DNA of 10,896 nt from an uncultured Planctomycetaceae bacterium (GCA_937967755.1 CALBTA010000033.1:1-10896); one strand, 5' to 3'. Positions 1 to 7,722 are shown, counted from the first letter of the stretch. Notes: generated by a model not told the origin, from the sequence alone. Translations and numbers: made by a program.

Positions 1-1
1 C

Positions 2-850
2 GCGCAGGTCGAAGGCCAGTGGCTGACCCGTGAACAGTGGCGGGCCAAGGGCGGGTACGTCTATTACCAAGGCCGTTGGCGTTTGCCGCAGGAGGTCGAG
101 GTTATCCAGTCGAAGACCGGCCAGCGACTGGCCGAGAAGCAGTGGCTGCTTCGCTTGCGCAATTGGCGGGAACAGTTGGTGACCGAAGACGGGGCCAAAG
201 CCCGTGATGCGCTGTTGGCCATTGATGATCCGCAGGCCGTTTCGGCGATCGCGCAGTACCTGTTGAGCGACCCGCTGCGCCCGGCGAAGATGATTTACAT
301 TACTGTGTTGTTGAACATTGGCGATGGAGCTTGCGTGCAGGCGTTGGTTGCCTCGTCGTTGCAGGATCCGGATGAAGAAGTTCGCGTCACCTGTATCGAT
401 GCCATCGAGCAACTCGACCCGCCAGGAGTGGTCACCGCTTACGTCCAAGCGCTCGGGCACAAGAATAACCACGTCGTCAACCGGGCAGCCTACGCCCTTT
501 CTCGGCTAGGCGATTCGACCGTGGTGCCGTCGCTGATCGACGCCTTGGTAACAATGCATACTTTCACGTACCAGCCGAACCGCTCTGCCAGCCCCGATAC
601 GATTACCACTTCGTTCGTAAACGATCAGCGCGAAGGTGCCGCGGCTGCGCCGCCGCTGATGCCCAAAGGCAGCGGGCTGTCGGTCGGCGATGGAAAGAAA
701 ACGACTACCCGACGGGTGAACAACGAAGAGGTTCACCGGGCCTTGCTCCAGCTTACGCGCGGCCCTAACTACGGCTACAACCAGCAAGTATGGCAGCAAT
801 GGCTGGAAAGCCAACATCAGTCGGCAAATCTTGACGGCCGCCGGCAGTAG
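2..850 (+). CDS. HEAT-repeat protein, 3' part (gene runs off the left edge)
   Basis: The reading frame is open to the first base, so the 5' end lies outside the window. A TTG at 83 is an internal codon rather than a start, because the sequence before it is good protein: the segment EGQW...YYQGRWRLP holds two Gly-x-Trp motifs of a kind common in planctomycete surface or scaffold proteins. After this come about three HEAT-like helical pairs, roughly nucleotides 200-550, with phrases such as DPDEEVRVTCIDAIEQL and HVVNRAAYALSRLGD. A Gly/Ala/Thr-rich linker follows (about 550-715), then a short C-terminal helical piece (EVHRALLQLTRG...VWQQWLESQ). HEAT repeats form solenoids for protein binding, and no catalytic motif is seen. 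The specific partner and cell location cannot be read from this fragment. The stop is TAG at 848-850. Only a weak 5-bp stem (860-873) follows it. Confidence 0.85.
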   Translation, partial: AQVEGQWLTREQWRAKGGYVYYQGRWRLPQEVEVIQSKTGQRLAEKQWLLRLRNWREQLVTEDGAKARDALLAIDDPQAVSAIAQYLLSDPLRPAKMIYITVLLNIGDGACVQALVASSLQDPDEEVRVTCIDAIEQLDPPGVVTAYVQALGHKNNHVVNRAAYALSRLGDSTVVPSLIDALVTMHTFTYQPNRSASPDTITTSFVNDQREGAAAAPPLMPKGSGLSVGDGKKTTTRRVNNEEVHRALLQLTRGPNYGYNQQVWQQWLESQHQSANLDGRRQ

Positions 851-1017
851 CCTTTCTTTCGAATCGCAATTCGGATTTGACTCCCGCATTGGGCAAAGTC
901 GCGGAAGCCTCTAGTCAGCCGCAATAGAAGGCGGCCCGAAATCATCAGGCGTTTGACTGCCCTATCCCCTTAGCGGCCGCGGCGAGTAGAATTCTGCCAA
1001 AGCTCGCCTATGTAAAG

Positions 1018-4000
1018 ATGTCCCTGATGAGCGATTCGGCCCGAGAACACCATGAGCAGCCGTCCGGTGATGCGCCGCGGGATGATGCTGCGCTTGAAGA
1101 GAGCCAGGCAGTTGACCGGGTCGATGCGGATGACTCGCCGGCGGAGAAACCAGCGGATAGTGACAAGTTGTTCACACCGAGCTTCATTGGGTTGTTAGTC
1201 GTCATTTTTTTAGGGGCGACCAACGATAACATCTTCCGCTGGCTGGTGATCGGCATCGGGAAGACACACGTCACCCCCGAGAGCGAACGTTGGGTGCTGG
1301 CGATTGGATCGATCGCCTTCGTGCTGCCTTACTTATTGTTCGCCGCGCCGGCGGGGTTTCTGGCCGATCGATTTAGCAAGAACCGGGTGATCGTTGGCTT
1401 CAAAGCGGCTGAAATTTTGATCATGTCGCTCGGCATTGCCGGCATCCTTACCGGGCAGTTGTACCTGTTGTTCGCCGTCGTTTTTTTGATGGGTGCGCAG
1501 AGCGCCCTGTTCGGCCCGTCGCGCTACGGGGCGATTCCCGAGATGGTTTCGGTCAAACAAATTTCCGCCGCCAATGGCGCGATCGGGCTGGTGACGGTCA
1601 TCGCCACGGTGGTGGGCATGGGAATCGGCAACCTGTTGGCCGACGACGTCAACGGCAAGCTGACCGGGCAGTCGCACTGGCTGCCCGCCGCGGCGACGCT
1701 GATCGGCGTGGCGATTTTCGGGTGGCTGGCCAGTTTGATCATTCGCCACTTGCCGTCGGCGAACCCCACACGGATGTTCCCATTCAACCCCATCGCCATC
1801 GCGCAGCAAACCTGGCGAGACATCATGACGTTGGCCAGCGACCGCATGATCTTGCGCGTCGCGCTGGGTGTCACGTTCTTTTGGGCGCTGGGGGCGTTGT
1901 CGCAGTTGAACATCGATCAATACGCGTTCGAAGGGGGCGCGACGCTGCAATCGCACGTGATCTACCTACTGGTCTCGTTGGTCGGTGGCGTTGGCTTGGG
2001 CTGTGTGTTGGCGGGCGTTTGGTCGGCCGGTCGCGTGGAGTTGGGCCTGTTGCCGCTAGGGGCCGCGGGCATCATGATCAGCGCGCTGTTGCTGTTCACC
2101 GTGCAAGGAGTGTTGATCAATTCCGCTGGCGAGCAAACGTTCAGCTACGCGCTGGCCTGTTTTTTCTTGTTCACCCTGGGTGCGAGCGCCGGGCTGTTCA
2201 GCGTGCCGTTGGAAGCTTATTTGCAACACAACAGCCCGCCGGAGCGGTTGGGTTCGATTTTGGCCGCCAGCAACTTCATTACGTTCGGTTGCATGTTGTT
2301 GGTGTTCGTGTTGTTCATGGTCATGCGGCGGCCGATGCACGAAGGGGCGTTCGCCAACCTCGATCTGCCAAACATCACCGCCGTCCAGCAGCAACAAGTC
2401 GACGCGGCGACCACAGCGTTTCGTGCCGAATGGGATCGACCGCCGGCAACAGTCGAAGAGGATCCGCCGGAATCATCGTCTTCGCTCAAATTCAAAGAGC
2501 CGCCCGCGCCCGACATCAACAAAGCCTTGCAGCCATTCGAAGATGAAAATACCCGCCGGGTGGCGCTGGCCCATTTGATGTGGGCCGACTTGCAAGAGCG
2601 AACCGAGCGCGGACTGCCCACCAGCTATGAGGGTTACAAGCAGAAATTTCCCGATGACTGGGGTGCCGTTTACAACATCTATCGCCAGCATTCCGGCTTG
2701 CCGTGGCTGTCGTCGGCACAGATCTTTTTGTTGATCAGCCTGCTGACCGTGCCGGTGTTCATTTACATCAACTGGCTCCGCCCGCATGGGTTCATTCGCT
2801 GTGTGGTTTGGATCCTCAGCCGCACGTTCTATCGCCTCCGGGTCGAAGGGTTGGAGAACCTGCCGGCCCGAGGCGGGGCGCTGTTGATTTCCAACCATGT
2901 GTCGTGGCTCGATGGCGTGCTGGTGATGCTGATCAGTTCACGCCCGGTCCGCATGGTCGTGTTCGCCGGCAACTTCCAAAACCCGTTGCTCAAGAGCGTC
3001 GCCGAAAAGCACGGCACGATCTTTCTAACGGCCAACCCCAAGGCCCTCGCCCGCGGCATCAAAGAGGCTCGCGAAGGCATCAAAAGCGGCGATCTGGTGG
3101 CGATTTTTCCGGAAGGGGGCATCAGCCGCGTTGGGCATGTGCAAGCCTTCAAACCGGGCATGATGAAAATCCTCAAAGGGACCAACGCCCCGGTGATTCC
3201 GATCTATATCGATCAACTGTGGGGCAGTATCTTTAGTTTCTCAGGCGGGAAGTTCTTTTGGAAATGGCCGAAGGCAATTCCGTACCCGATCACGATTCAC
3301 ATTGGGCGGCCGGTTGAAAATCCTGAAGATGTGCATCAAGCCCGCCAGGCGGTTACCGAACTGGGAGCGAAAGCCGTGGAGCAACGGACCGAAAAAATGA
3401 CAACGCTAGGGCGAAAACTGATCAGGGCGTGCAAACAGCGGAAGTTCGCGAGCAAGGCCGCTGACTCTTCCGGCGAAGACATGACCGGTGCCAACCTGCT
3501 GATCCGCGCGTTGATCTTGCGGCGTCTGCTGCGCCGGCACGTGTTGGCCGAAGACGAACAGCGCGTCGGCGTGCTGATTCCCCCATCGGCCGGGTCGGTC
3601 GTGGTCAACGCTGCGCTGGCGCTCGATCGCCGCGTGGCGGTGAATTTGAACTACACCGTTTCGACCGATGTGATGAACTATTGCATCGATACCGCCGGCA
3701 TCCAGCATGTGCTGACCAGCCGCAAAGTGCTCGACATGCTCGACATCAAAATCGACGAGTCGAAGCTCGTCTTCCTGGAAGATTTCAAAGAGAAAGTGAC
3801 CACGGGAGATAAGGTCGCGGGGGCAATGGCCGCTTACGTCACGCCGGCGGGCATCCTGGAACGTTCGCTGAAGTTGCACCAGGTAGATCCTGATGACTTG
3901 CTGACAATCATCTTCACCTCCGGATCGACCGGCACGCCCAAGGGGGTCATGCTTTCCCATGCGAATGTGGGGTCGAACGTCGAGGCGATCGACCAGGTCG

Positions 4001-4998
4001 TCCACCTGAAGAAGGACGATGTGATCATCGGCATTTTGCCGTTGTTTCATTCATTCGGCTACACCGTCACGCTGTGGTCCGTGCTGACGCTCGATATCAA
4101 AGGGGCGTACCACTACAGCCCGCTCACACCGCGACCTATTGGGCGGCTGTGCAAACGGAACAAAGGCACGATCTTGCTGGCGACACCGACATTCTTGCGC
4201 AGCTATTTGAAGCGCTGCGCTCCGGAGGATTTCGAGTCGCTGAACGTCGTCGTCGCCGGGGCAGAGAAATTGCCGACTGAACTTTGCCAGGCGTTCGAGG
4301 ACAAATTCGGCGTCCGCCCGGTCGAAGGGTTCGGCGCGACCGAGCTTTCTCCGTTGGTATCTGTCAACATTCCGCCCAGCCGTTCGATCAATAATTTCCA
4401 GAATGATTTGAAGGAAGGTTCTGTCGGCCGCCCCATACCTGGGGTAACTGCCAAGGTTGTGCATTTGGAAACGGGCGAGGAGTTGGGCGCAGGCGAATCG
4501 GGCATGCTGCTGATCCGCGGCCCCAACGTGATGAGCGGATACCTCGACCTGCCCGACAAGACCGCCGAAGTCGTCAAGGATGGTTGGTATGTGACCGGCG
4601 ACATCGCGGTGATTGATGACGACGGCTTCATTCACATCACCGGGCGCGAAAGCCGGTTCTCCAAGATCGGCGGCGAGATGGTGCCGCATATCAAGATCGA
4701 AGAAACCCTGACCGAGATCATCGCCGCCGATGAAGAAGATGGCCTGCAAGCCATCGTCACCGCCGTACCCGATGAGCGCAAAGGCGAACGCCTAATCGTG
4801 CTGCACACCAAGCTAGAGAAATCGGCCGACGAACTTATCGAGGGCCTAAGGGCTGCCGGGCTGCCAAATCTCTTCATCCCCGGCCGCGATGCGTTCATCG
4901 AAGTCGATGAGATTCCGGTCCTGGGAACCGGCAAACTCGACCTGAAACAGGCCAAGGAACTGGCGGCTGAGAAAACGCAGGTGGAACACAACGCTTAG
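1018..4998 (+). CDS. MFS lysophospholipid transporter / PlsC acyltransferase / acyl-ACP synthetase fusion (LplT-Aas type)
   Basis: A 1,326-residue three-part inner-membrane protein. Residues 1-50 are an acidic cytoplasmic tail. Residues 51-440 are an MFS transporter: loop motif A is at 113-123 (GFLADRFSKNR) and an LplT-like GPSRYGAIPE at 166-175. Residues 441-562 are a hydrophilic insertion, followed by the apparent last helix at 567-586. The PlsC domain (about 605-790) has the H-x4-D site H627/D632 and FPEGG at 697-701. The adenylating domain (about 825-1315) has the P-loop TSGSTGTPKG (967-976), GFGATE (1104-1109), TGD (1193-1195) and the late catalytic Lys in GTGK (K1306). By analogy with E. 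coli LplT and Aas, it would move lysophosphatidylethanolamine inward and re-acylate it from acyl-ACP. All key residues are intact. ATG at 1018 is chosen; ATG at 1027 is equally possible. Upstream, TAGAAT (987-992) resembles a -10 box but has no matching -35. Confidence 0.93.
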   Translation: MSLMSDSAREHHEQPSGDAPRDDAALEESQAVDRVDADDSPAEKPADSDKLFTPSFIGLLVVIFLGATNDNIFRWLVIGIGKTHVTPESERWVLAIGSIAFVLPYLLFAAPAGFLADRFSKNRVIVGFKAAEILIMSLGIAGILTGQLYLLFAVVFLMGAQSALFGPSRYGAIPEMVSVKQISAANGAIGLVTVIATVVGMGIGNLLADDVNGKLTGQSHWLPAAATLIGVAIFGWLASLIIRHLPSANPTRMFPFNPIAIAQQTWRDIMTLASDRMILRVALGVTFFWALGALSQLNIDQYAFEGGATLQSHVIYLLVSLVGGVGLGCVLAGVWSAGRVELGLLPLGAAGIMISALLLFTVQGVLINSAGEQTFSYALACFFLFTLGASAGLFSVPLEAYLQHNSPPERLGSILAASNFITFGCMLLVFVLFMVMRRPMHEGAFANLDLPNITAVQQQQVDAATTAFRAEWDRPPATVEEDPPESSSSLKFKEPPAPDINKALQPFEDENTRRVALAHLMWADLQERTERGLPTSYEGYKQKFPDDWGAVYNIYRQHSGLPWLSSAQIFLLISLLTVPVFIYINWLRPHGFIRCVVWILSRTFYRLRVEGLENLPARGGALLISNHVSWLDGVLVMLISSRPVRMVVFAGNFQNPLLKSVAEKHGTIFLTANPKALARGIKEAREGIKSGDLVAIFPEGGISRVGHVQAFKPGMMKILKGTNAPVIPIYIDQLWGSIFSFSGGKFFWKWPKAIPYPITIHIGRPVENPEDVHQARQAVTELGAKAVEQRTEKMTTLGRKLIRACKQRKFASKAADSSGEDMTGANLLIRALILRRLLRRHVLAEDEQRVGVLIPPSAGSVVVNAALALDRRVAVNLNYTVSTDVMNYCIDTAGIQHVLTSRKVLDMLDIKIDESKLVFLEDFKEKVTTGDKVAGAMAAYVTPAGILERSLKLHQVDPDDLLTIIFTSGSTGTPKGVMLSHANVGSNVEAIDQVVHLKKDDVIIGILPLFHSFGYTVTLWSVLTLDIKGAYHYSPLTPRPIGRLCKRNKGTILLATPTFLRSYLKRCAPEDFESLNVVVAGAEKLPTELCQAFEDKFGVRPVEGFGATELSPLVSVNIPPSRSINNFQNDLKEGSVGRPIPGVTAKVVHLETGEELGAGESGMLLIRGPNVMSGYLDLPDKTAEVVKDGWYVTGDIAVIDDDGFIHITGRESRFSKIGGEMVPHIKIEETLTEIIAADEEDGLQAIVTAVPDERKGERLIVLHTKLEKSADELIEGLRAAGLPNLFIPGRDAFIEVDEIPVLGTGKLDLKQAKELAAEKTQVEHNA

Positions 4999-5080
4999 TG
5001 AAGCTGCGCGTCGAGTATCATGCCTTACGATAGGTCACTTAACTGGAAGATTTTCTGTCACCGCCCACCGACCGACGCGG

Positions 5081-5095
5081 AACAGCCAAGCTGTT
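5081..5095. terminator. Small hairpin between convergent genes
   Basis: AACAGC and GCTGTT form a perfect 6-bp stem around a CAA loop. It sits between the ends of the transporter fusion gene (+) and the STM3941-type gene (-), which converge here. No U-rich tail follows on either strand, so a role as intrinsic terminator is only a guess from position. Confidence 0.2.
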
Positions 5096-5106
5096 GCAAA
5101 GACAAC

Positions 5107-5643
5107 CTAAGTTGGTTGCCGATCACCTTGTGCATCGTGGAATTCCCTAATCCGCTTTAGCAGTTCGTCAATCGGAATTGCCAAGCCGACAGATGGAATG
5201 TTTATTGGCGCGTTCGAAAGCCCTCGGTTGGCACGGGAGAGCATTCGCTTGATTGGACTAACACGGGCCAAGACTGCGTCAGTGTCAACGGGAACAATGC
5301 CCAAGAAGCGTTGCCCCATGAAGTCGTAAGCATATATTTCCGCGATTTCATCCCAGCGAATCAAGCCTACCGCAACGGCAGAAGCGTTGTCCGTGATTCC
5401 GCGTTCGTCAACGATTAACGATGGACGTCGCACCAGCAGGCGGAACAGTGCATAGAGACCACACAATCCGAAGAACGGAACGCCGACAAAAGTGCAAATG
5501 AAAACCGCAACAATCCCAACATCAAGTTGTTCACGGTATAGCCCCAGCAAAACTCCAAGCACAACGAATGCGGTGGCACCGATAAAAATCGCAACAGTCT
5601 TTCCGATGCTCGGAAAGAAGATCAGCGGACTGGGTGTTGCCAT
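5107..5643 (-). CDS. STM3941-family small membrane protein
   Basis: A 178-residue protein of unknown function that matches, from memory, the STM3941 family pattern. It begins with a short PSIGK segment, then has two hydrophobic helices (about 16-36 and 43-68). A cytoplasmic PH-like C-terminal half (about 74-170) follows, with the typical phrases LIVDERGITDNASA, GLIRWDEIAEIY and QRFLGI. The start is ATG, read from the complement of 5641-5643; no clear Shine-Dalgarno precedes it. Three sampled 60-base stretches of the gene are 48-57% GC, against 68% in one sampled stretch of the transporter gene and 75% in one of the lipoprotein gene. That hints at a different origin. It stands alone, with both neighbours on the opposite strand. 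Family members turn up in varied contexts and I know of no proven role, so no function is assigned. Confidence 0.85.
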   Translation of the reverse strand: MATPSPLIFFPSIGKTVAIFIGATAFVVLGVLLGLYREQLDVGIVAVFICTFVGVPFFGLCGLYALFRLLVRRPSLIVDERGITDNASAVAVGLIRWDEIAEIYAYDFMGQRFLGIVPVDTDAVLARVSPIKRMLSRANRGLSNAPINIPSVGLAIPIDELLKRIREFHDAQGDRQPT

Positions 5644-5848
5644 TCGATGAAACGCGCGGTCAACGGAACTCTGTCCGACAAGCTGTCGTCAAGAACGTAC
5701 TTGCCAACACGATGTCGAATGGATCGCCATTCAACCCATCTTAACACCATGTTGGTTTGGGGGGCAGCGCGGAATCGCTGGTGCGATGCCACCGCTAGCT
5801 TTGGGAATCGCCGGATTTCAGTTCCAGCTTGGAGCAAACCTCCAGCGT

Positions 5849-5870
5849 GTACGGACCTGGATGTCCGTAC
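5849..5870. repeat. Perfect 8-bp inverted repeat (hairpin)
   Basis: GTACGGAC (5849-5856) and GTCCGTAC (5863-5870) are exact reverse complements around the 6-base spacer CTGGAT. The stem is GC-balanced and does not extend further. It lies about 110 bases before the lipoprotein start and about 205 bases before the start of the leftward gene. It could be a protein-binding site or an RNA hairpin. No T-run follows, so it does not look like a classic terminator. Confidence 0.6.
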
Positions 5871-5905
5871 TACGATTTCTCGATTTGACTTCTCAGCGAT
5901 TGACC

Positions 5906-5934
5906 TTGCGACCGCTGGAAGCGCTGCCTATCCT
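5906..5934 (+). promoter_or_regulatory. Candidate sigma70-like promoter for the OmpA-like lipoprotein gene
   Basis: TTGCGA (5906-5911) and TATCCT (5929-5934) are 17 bases apart, each matching four of six consensus positions. Transcription would begin near 5941, leaving a leader of about 40 bases before ATG 5981. The match is modest and could be chance. Confidence 0.25.
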
Positions 5935-5980
5935 TCCCACCTATCTTCTTGCTTCCTCACTTCCGCTTGAAAGTTGTCGC

Positions 5981-6790
5981 ATGCGAGGCCGCTCGCTCAC
6001 TTGCGGACTGCTGTTGCCCGTGGTGCTTTGCGCACTGGCGCTGGGCTGCCGTGGGGGCGGTTCCGCGCAGCAGGCGCAGCTGCAACAGTTTCAACAGCAA
6101 TACACGGCGCAGATCAACGAACTGCAGCGCCGGGCCAGCAGCCTGGACGCGAACAACGTCGACTTGCACCAGCAGCTTGCCCGCAGTGAACAACACGTCC
6201 GCGTTCTGCAGCAGGATTTGCAATTAGTCCGCACGGAACTGGCCGATACGACGCAGCGCCTCGCCCAGGTCGATGCCGAGCGAACCGCGGCGGCCAAGCG
6301 CGTCGCCATGCTGGAAGCTAGCTCGCAACAGCGCGGCGGGGCGATGATCACCGCCAACAGCAGCCTGCGGAAAGAGATCGAATCGCTCAACATTCCCGGC
6401 GTGAACGTCCGCCACGAAGGCGGCGCGGTGCACTTGGAAATTCCGTCGGAACGGTTGTTCCAATCCAACAGCGCCAACCTAATTCAACCGGCTTACGGTT
6501 TGCTTGATCAAGTTGCCCGGGGGTTGAAGTTGCACCACCCTGAAGCGACGATCTCGATCGAAGGGCATACTGACAGCGATCCAGTCGCTGGGCCTTGGGG
6601 CAACAACGACCAGCTTTCGGCCGCCCAAGCCGCCGCGGTATTTCAGATCTTGACCGTACGGCATCAAATGACCCCGGGGCAATTTCAGGTCTTTGGCCGC
6701 GGTTCGCACCAGCCGATCGCCAGCAACGGCACGCCGCAAGGCAAACAGCGCAACCGCCGGGTCGACCTGGTCATTCAAACCGGTGGGTAG
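5981..6790 (+). CDS. OmpA-like peptidoglycan-domain lipoprotein with coiled coil
   Basis: Starting at ATG 5981 gives 269 residues with a clean lipoprotein signal: positive MRGRS, a hydrophobic core, then LALGC with the lipidated Cys at 23. The frame stays open upstream to ATG 5786, but that would bury the signal peptide, so the shorter start is preferred; GAAAG just upstream can serve as a weak ribosome site. Residues 27-118 are a Gln-rich heptad-like coiled coil. Residues about 148-265 form an OmpA-C domain with IEGHTD (D198), QLSAAQAAAV (212-220), FGRGS and NRRVD (258-262). The family docks on peptidoglycan diaminopimelate through an Asp and an Arg. Here the Asp is present, but the usual Arg in LSxxRA appears as Gln216, and the loop between them is about three residues longer. 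The protein would be anchored in a membrane facing the periplasm and link it to the cell wall, if wall binding is kept. Confidence 0.9.
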   Translation: MRGRSLTCGLLLPVVLCALALGCRGGGSAQQAQLQQFQQQYTAQINELQRRASSLDANNVDLHQQLARSEQHVRVLQQDLQLVRTELADTTQRLAQVDAERTAAAKRVAMLEASSQQRGGAMITANSSLRKEIESLNIPGVNVRHEGGAVHLEIPSERLFQSNSANLIQPAYGLLDQVARGLKLHHPEATISIEGHTDSDPVAGPWGNNDQLSAAQAAAVFQILTVRHQMTPGQFQVFGRGSHQPIASNGTPQGKQRNRRVDLVIQTGG

Positions 6791-6810
6791 AGAACGCGGC
6801 TGGTTGTAGA

Positions 6811-6841
6811 GCGGCGAGACACACCGGGCGGCTCTCGCCGC
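6811..6841. terminator. GC-rich hairpin between convergent genes
   Basis: GCGGCGAGA (6811-6819) and TCTCGCCGC (6833-6841) are a perfect 9-bp inverted repeat around a 13-base loop. It lies 20 bases after the lipoprotein stop and 24 bases beyond the repressor stop, which face each other. That position suits a two-way transcription block, although neither side has a T-run. It overlaps one copy of a dispersed 28-base repeat. Confidence 0.45.
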
Positions 6842-6849
6842 ACCGCTTC
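6822..6849. repeat. Dispersed 28-base repeat, copy 1
   Basis: Begins CACCGGGCGGCT and ends CGCCGCACCGCTTC. It matches the copy at 8275-8302 at 27 of 28 bases (T here, G there, near the middle). Each copy contains GCGGC...GCCGC, a 5-bp stem with a 4-base loop. Both copies lie between genes. This resembles a REP-type repeat family, though two copies in one window do not prove it. Confidence 0.6.
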
Positions 6850-6865
6850 AAACAGTCGCCCTTCG

Positions 6866-7222
6866 CTACGCCTTTTTCCTGCTCGGCTTCTTCTTCTCGG
6901 CAGCGGCTTCTTCCGCCACTTCCTTCACGCGGAGCAGCGAGTTGGCCCAATAGGCTTCGTACTTGTGAATCCACCGCTCCATGATCTGGCGGATGGGCGT
7001 CACGTTCAGCGAGTTGATTCGCTTACGGCCTTCACTGCGCGTGTTGACCAGGTTCGCTTCGCGCAGCACGTCGAGGTGTTTCATCACGCCGAACCGCGAG
7101 AGGTCGGGGAACTGCTCGACGATCTCGCTCGTCGTTCGCGGCCCATCGCGCAACAGGTCCAATATCTCGCGGCGGGTTGAATCGGAAAGGGCTTTCCAAA
7201 CGTGGTCGAGGTTGCCGCTCAT
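6866..7222 (-). CDS. ArsR-family winged-helix transcriptional repressor
   Basis: A 118-residue DNA-binding protein starting MSGNLDHVWKALSDSTRREI, a typical ArsR opening. The winged helix spans about residues 8-75, with the recognition region SRFGVMKHLDVLREANLV and the wing TRSEGRKRINSL. The tail (about 100-118) is Ala/Lys-rich. There is no Cys at all, so it cannot use the classic ArsR/SmtB cysteine metal site and probably senses something else or acts through its partner. The frame is open far upstream, but ATG at 7222 is chosen because it gives the family N-terminus and overlaps the preceding gene's stop as ATGA. AGGTGG (complement of 7226-7231) is a plausible ribosome site. It is the second gene of a leftward pair with an SRPBCC gene, a pairing often seen for this branch. 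It likely represses its own operon and perhaps the divergent VOC gene. Confidence 0.92.
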   Translation of the reverse strand: MSGNLDHVWKALSDSTRREILDLLRDGPRTTSEIVEQFPDLSRFGVMKHLDVLREANLVNTRSEGRKRINSLNVTPIRQIMERWIHKYEAYWANSLLRVKEVAEEAAAEKKKPSRKKA

Positions 7223-7674
7223 ACACCACCTGCATCCGTGCCGCCTTCGCTGAGGCGTTTCGTGTCTTGCAAGATCGAGTTCCACCCGACCTTCACCCCT
7301 TCGCGGTGCTCTTGCAGCATCTGACCCAGCACCTGGTGGCAAAGCGAAAGTTCCACCCCACCGGAGACTTGCGTCAGGCGGAACTGCACGTGGCCCGCCA
7401 CGGCGTAAGACATGAACATCGGGCCGTGGATTTCGATCAGCGTCGGCGGTTTGATCACCTGAACGAAACCCCATAGGTGCCCTTGCCCGCCGCCCAAGTC
7501 GCGGAACCACCGCCCGCCTGGCCATTGCTCCAGCACCATCGGCATCGGTTTGTTGTCAGGCGTGGAACTTTCAGTCGTCAGCCGGGTTAGCAGGCTTTGC
7601 CAGGCATCGCCGATCGCCGCGTTGATTTCAATCGATTGGGTCAGGTCGAGTGTTAGCTCTTGGGTTTCGGGCAT
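7219..7674 (-). CDS. SRPBCC/AHSA1-like (START-fold) domain protein
   Basis: A 151-residue single-domain protein. The N-terminal strand and helix (LTQSIEINAAIGDAWQSLLTRL) is the usual opening of the SRPBCC fold, followed by a Gly/Trp-rich middle (WPGGRWFRDL, GHLWGFVQVIKPPTLIEI) and a long C-terminal helix (HQVLGQMLQEHREGVKVGWNSILQDTKRL). This fold makes a deep hydrophobic pocket for small ligands; the AHSA1 name comes from a Hsp90 co-chaperone domain, but bacterial stand-alone members mostly have no known substrate. ATG at 7674 is preceded by AAGGAA at a good distance (complement of 7682-7687). It is the first gene of the operon, and its stop overlaps the repressor's start by four bases, so translation is probably coupled. 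Confidence 0.88.
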   Translation of the reverse strand: MPETQELTLDLTQSIEINAAIGDAWQSLLTRLTTESSTPDNKPMPMVLEQWPGGRWFRDLGGGQGHLWGFVQVIKPPTLIEIHGPMFMSYAVAGHVQFRLTQVSGGVELSLCHQVLGQMLQEHREGVKVGWNSILQDTKRLSEGGTDAGGV

Positions 7675-7722
7675 GGGCTAGTTCCTTAGTTGTGTGTGAT
7701 GCATTACAGACCCGGAGATTTT

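Larger units (their letters stand above)
5644..5980. other. 337-base non-coding stretch between divergent genes
   Basis: It separates the leftward STM3941-type gene from the rightward lipoprotein gene and should hold both promoters. Visible contents are an 8-bp direct repeat GGAATCGC (5771-5778 and 5804-5811), a perfect hairpin (5849-5870) and one candidate promoter for the lipoprotein (5906-5934). Rightward open frames cross it, but their translations have no recognisable domain and are Arg/Ser-rich like spurious frames. I see no convincing leftward promoter. Confidence 0.6.

Noticed and set aside
973..980. GCGGCCGC palindrome before the transporter fusion gene
   Set aside because: A short GC palindrome expected by chance at this base composition; nothing else supports a regulatory role.
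1722..2546. 274-residue open frame on the plus strand inside the transporter gene
   Set aside because: Arg/His/Ala-rich shadow of a GC-rich gene whose own frame carries all transporter motifs.
4999..5106. Possible integron attC site beside the lower-GC STM3941-type gene
   Set aside because: ACTTAAC (5037-5043) fits one core half-site, but no matching GTTRRRY partner or paired inner arms were found.
5647..5970. 107-residue open frame in the divergent gap
   Set aside because: No recognisable domain, no ribosome site, Arg/Ser/Thr-rich composition, and it overlaps the hairpin and candidate promoter.
5786..5980. 65-residue N-terminal extension of the OmpA-like lipoprotein from ATG 5786
   Set aside because: It would bury a clean lipoprotein signal with LALGC that starts at ATG 5981, and its translation shows no domain.
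7223..7525. Longer 219-residue form of the repressor starting at 7525
   Set aside because: The extra part overlaps the SRPBCC gene in another frame and is Arg/Pro-rich; the family N-terminus starts at 7222.
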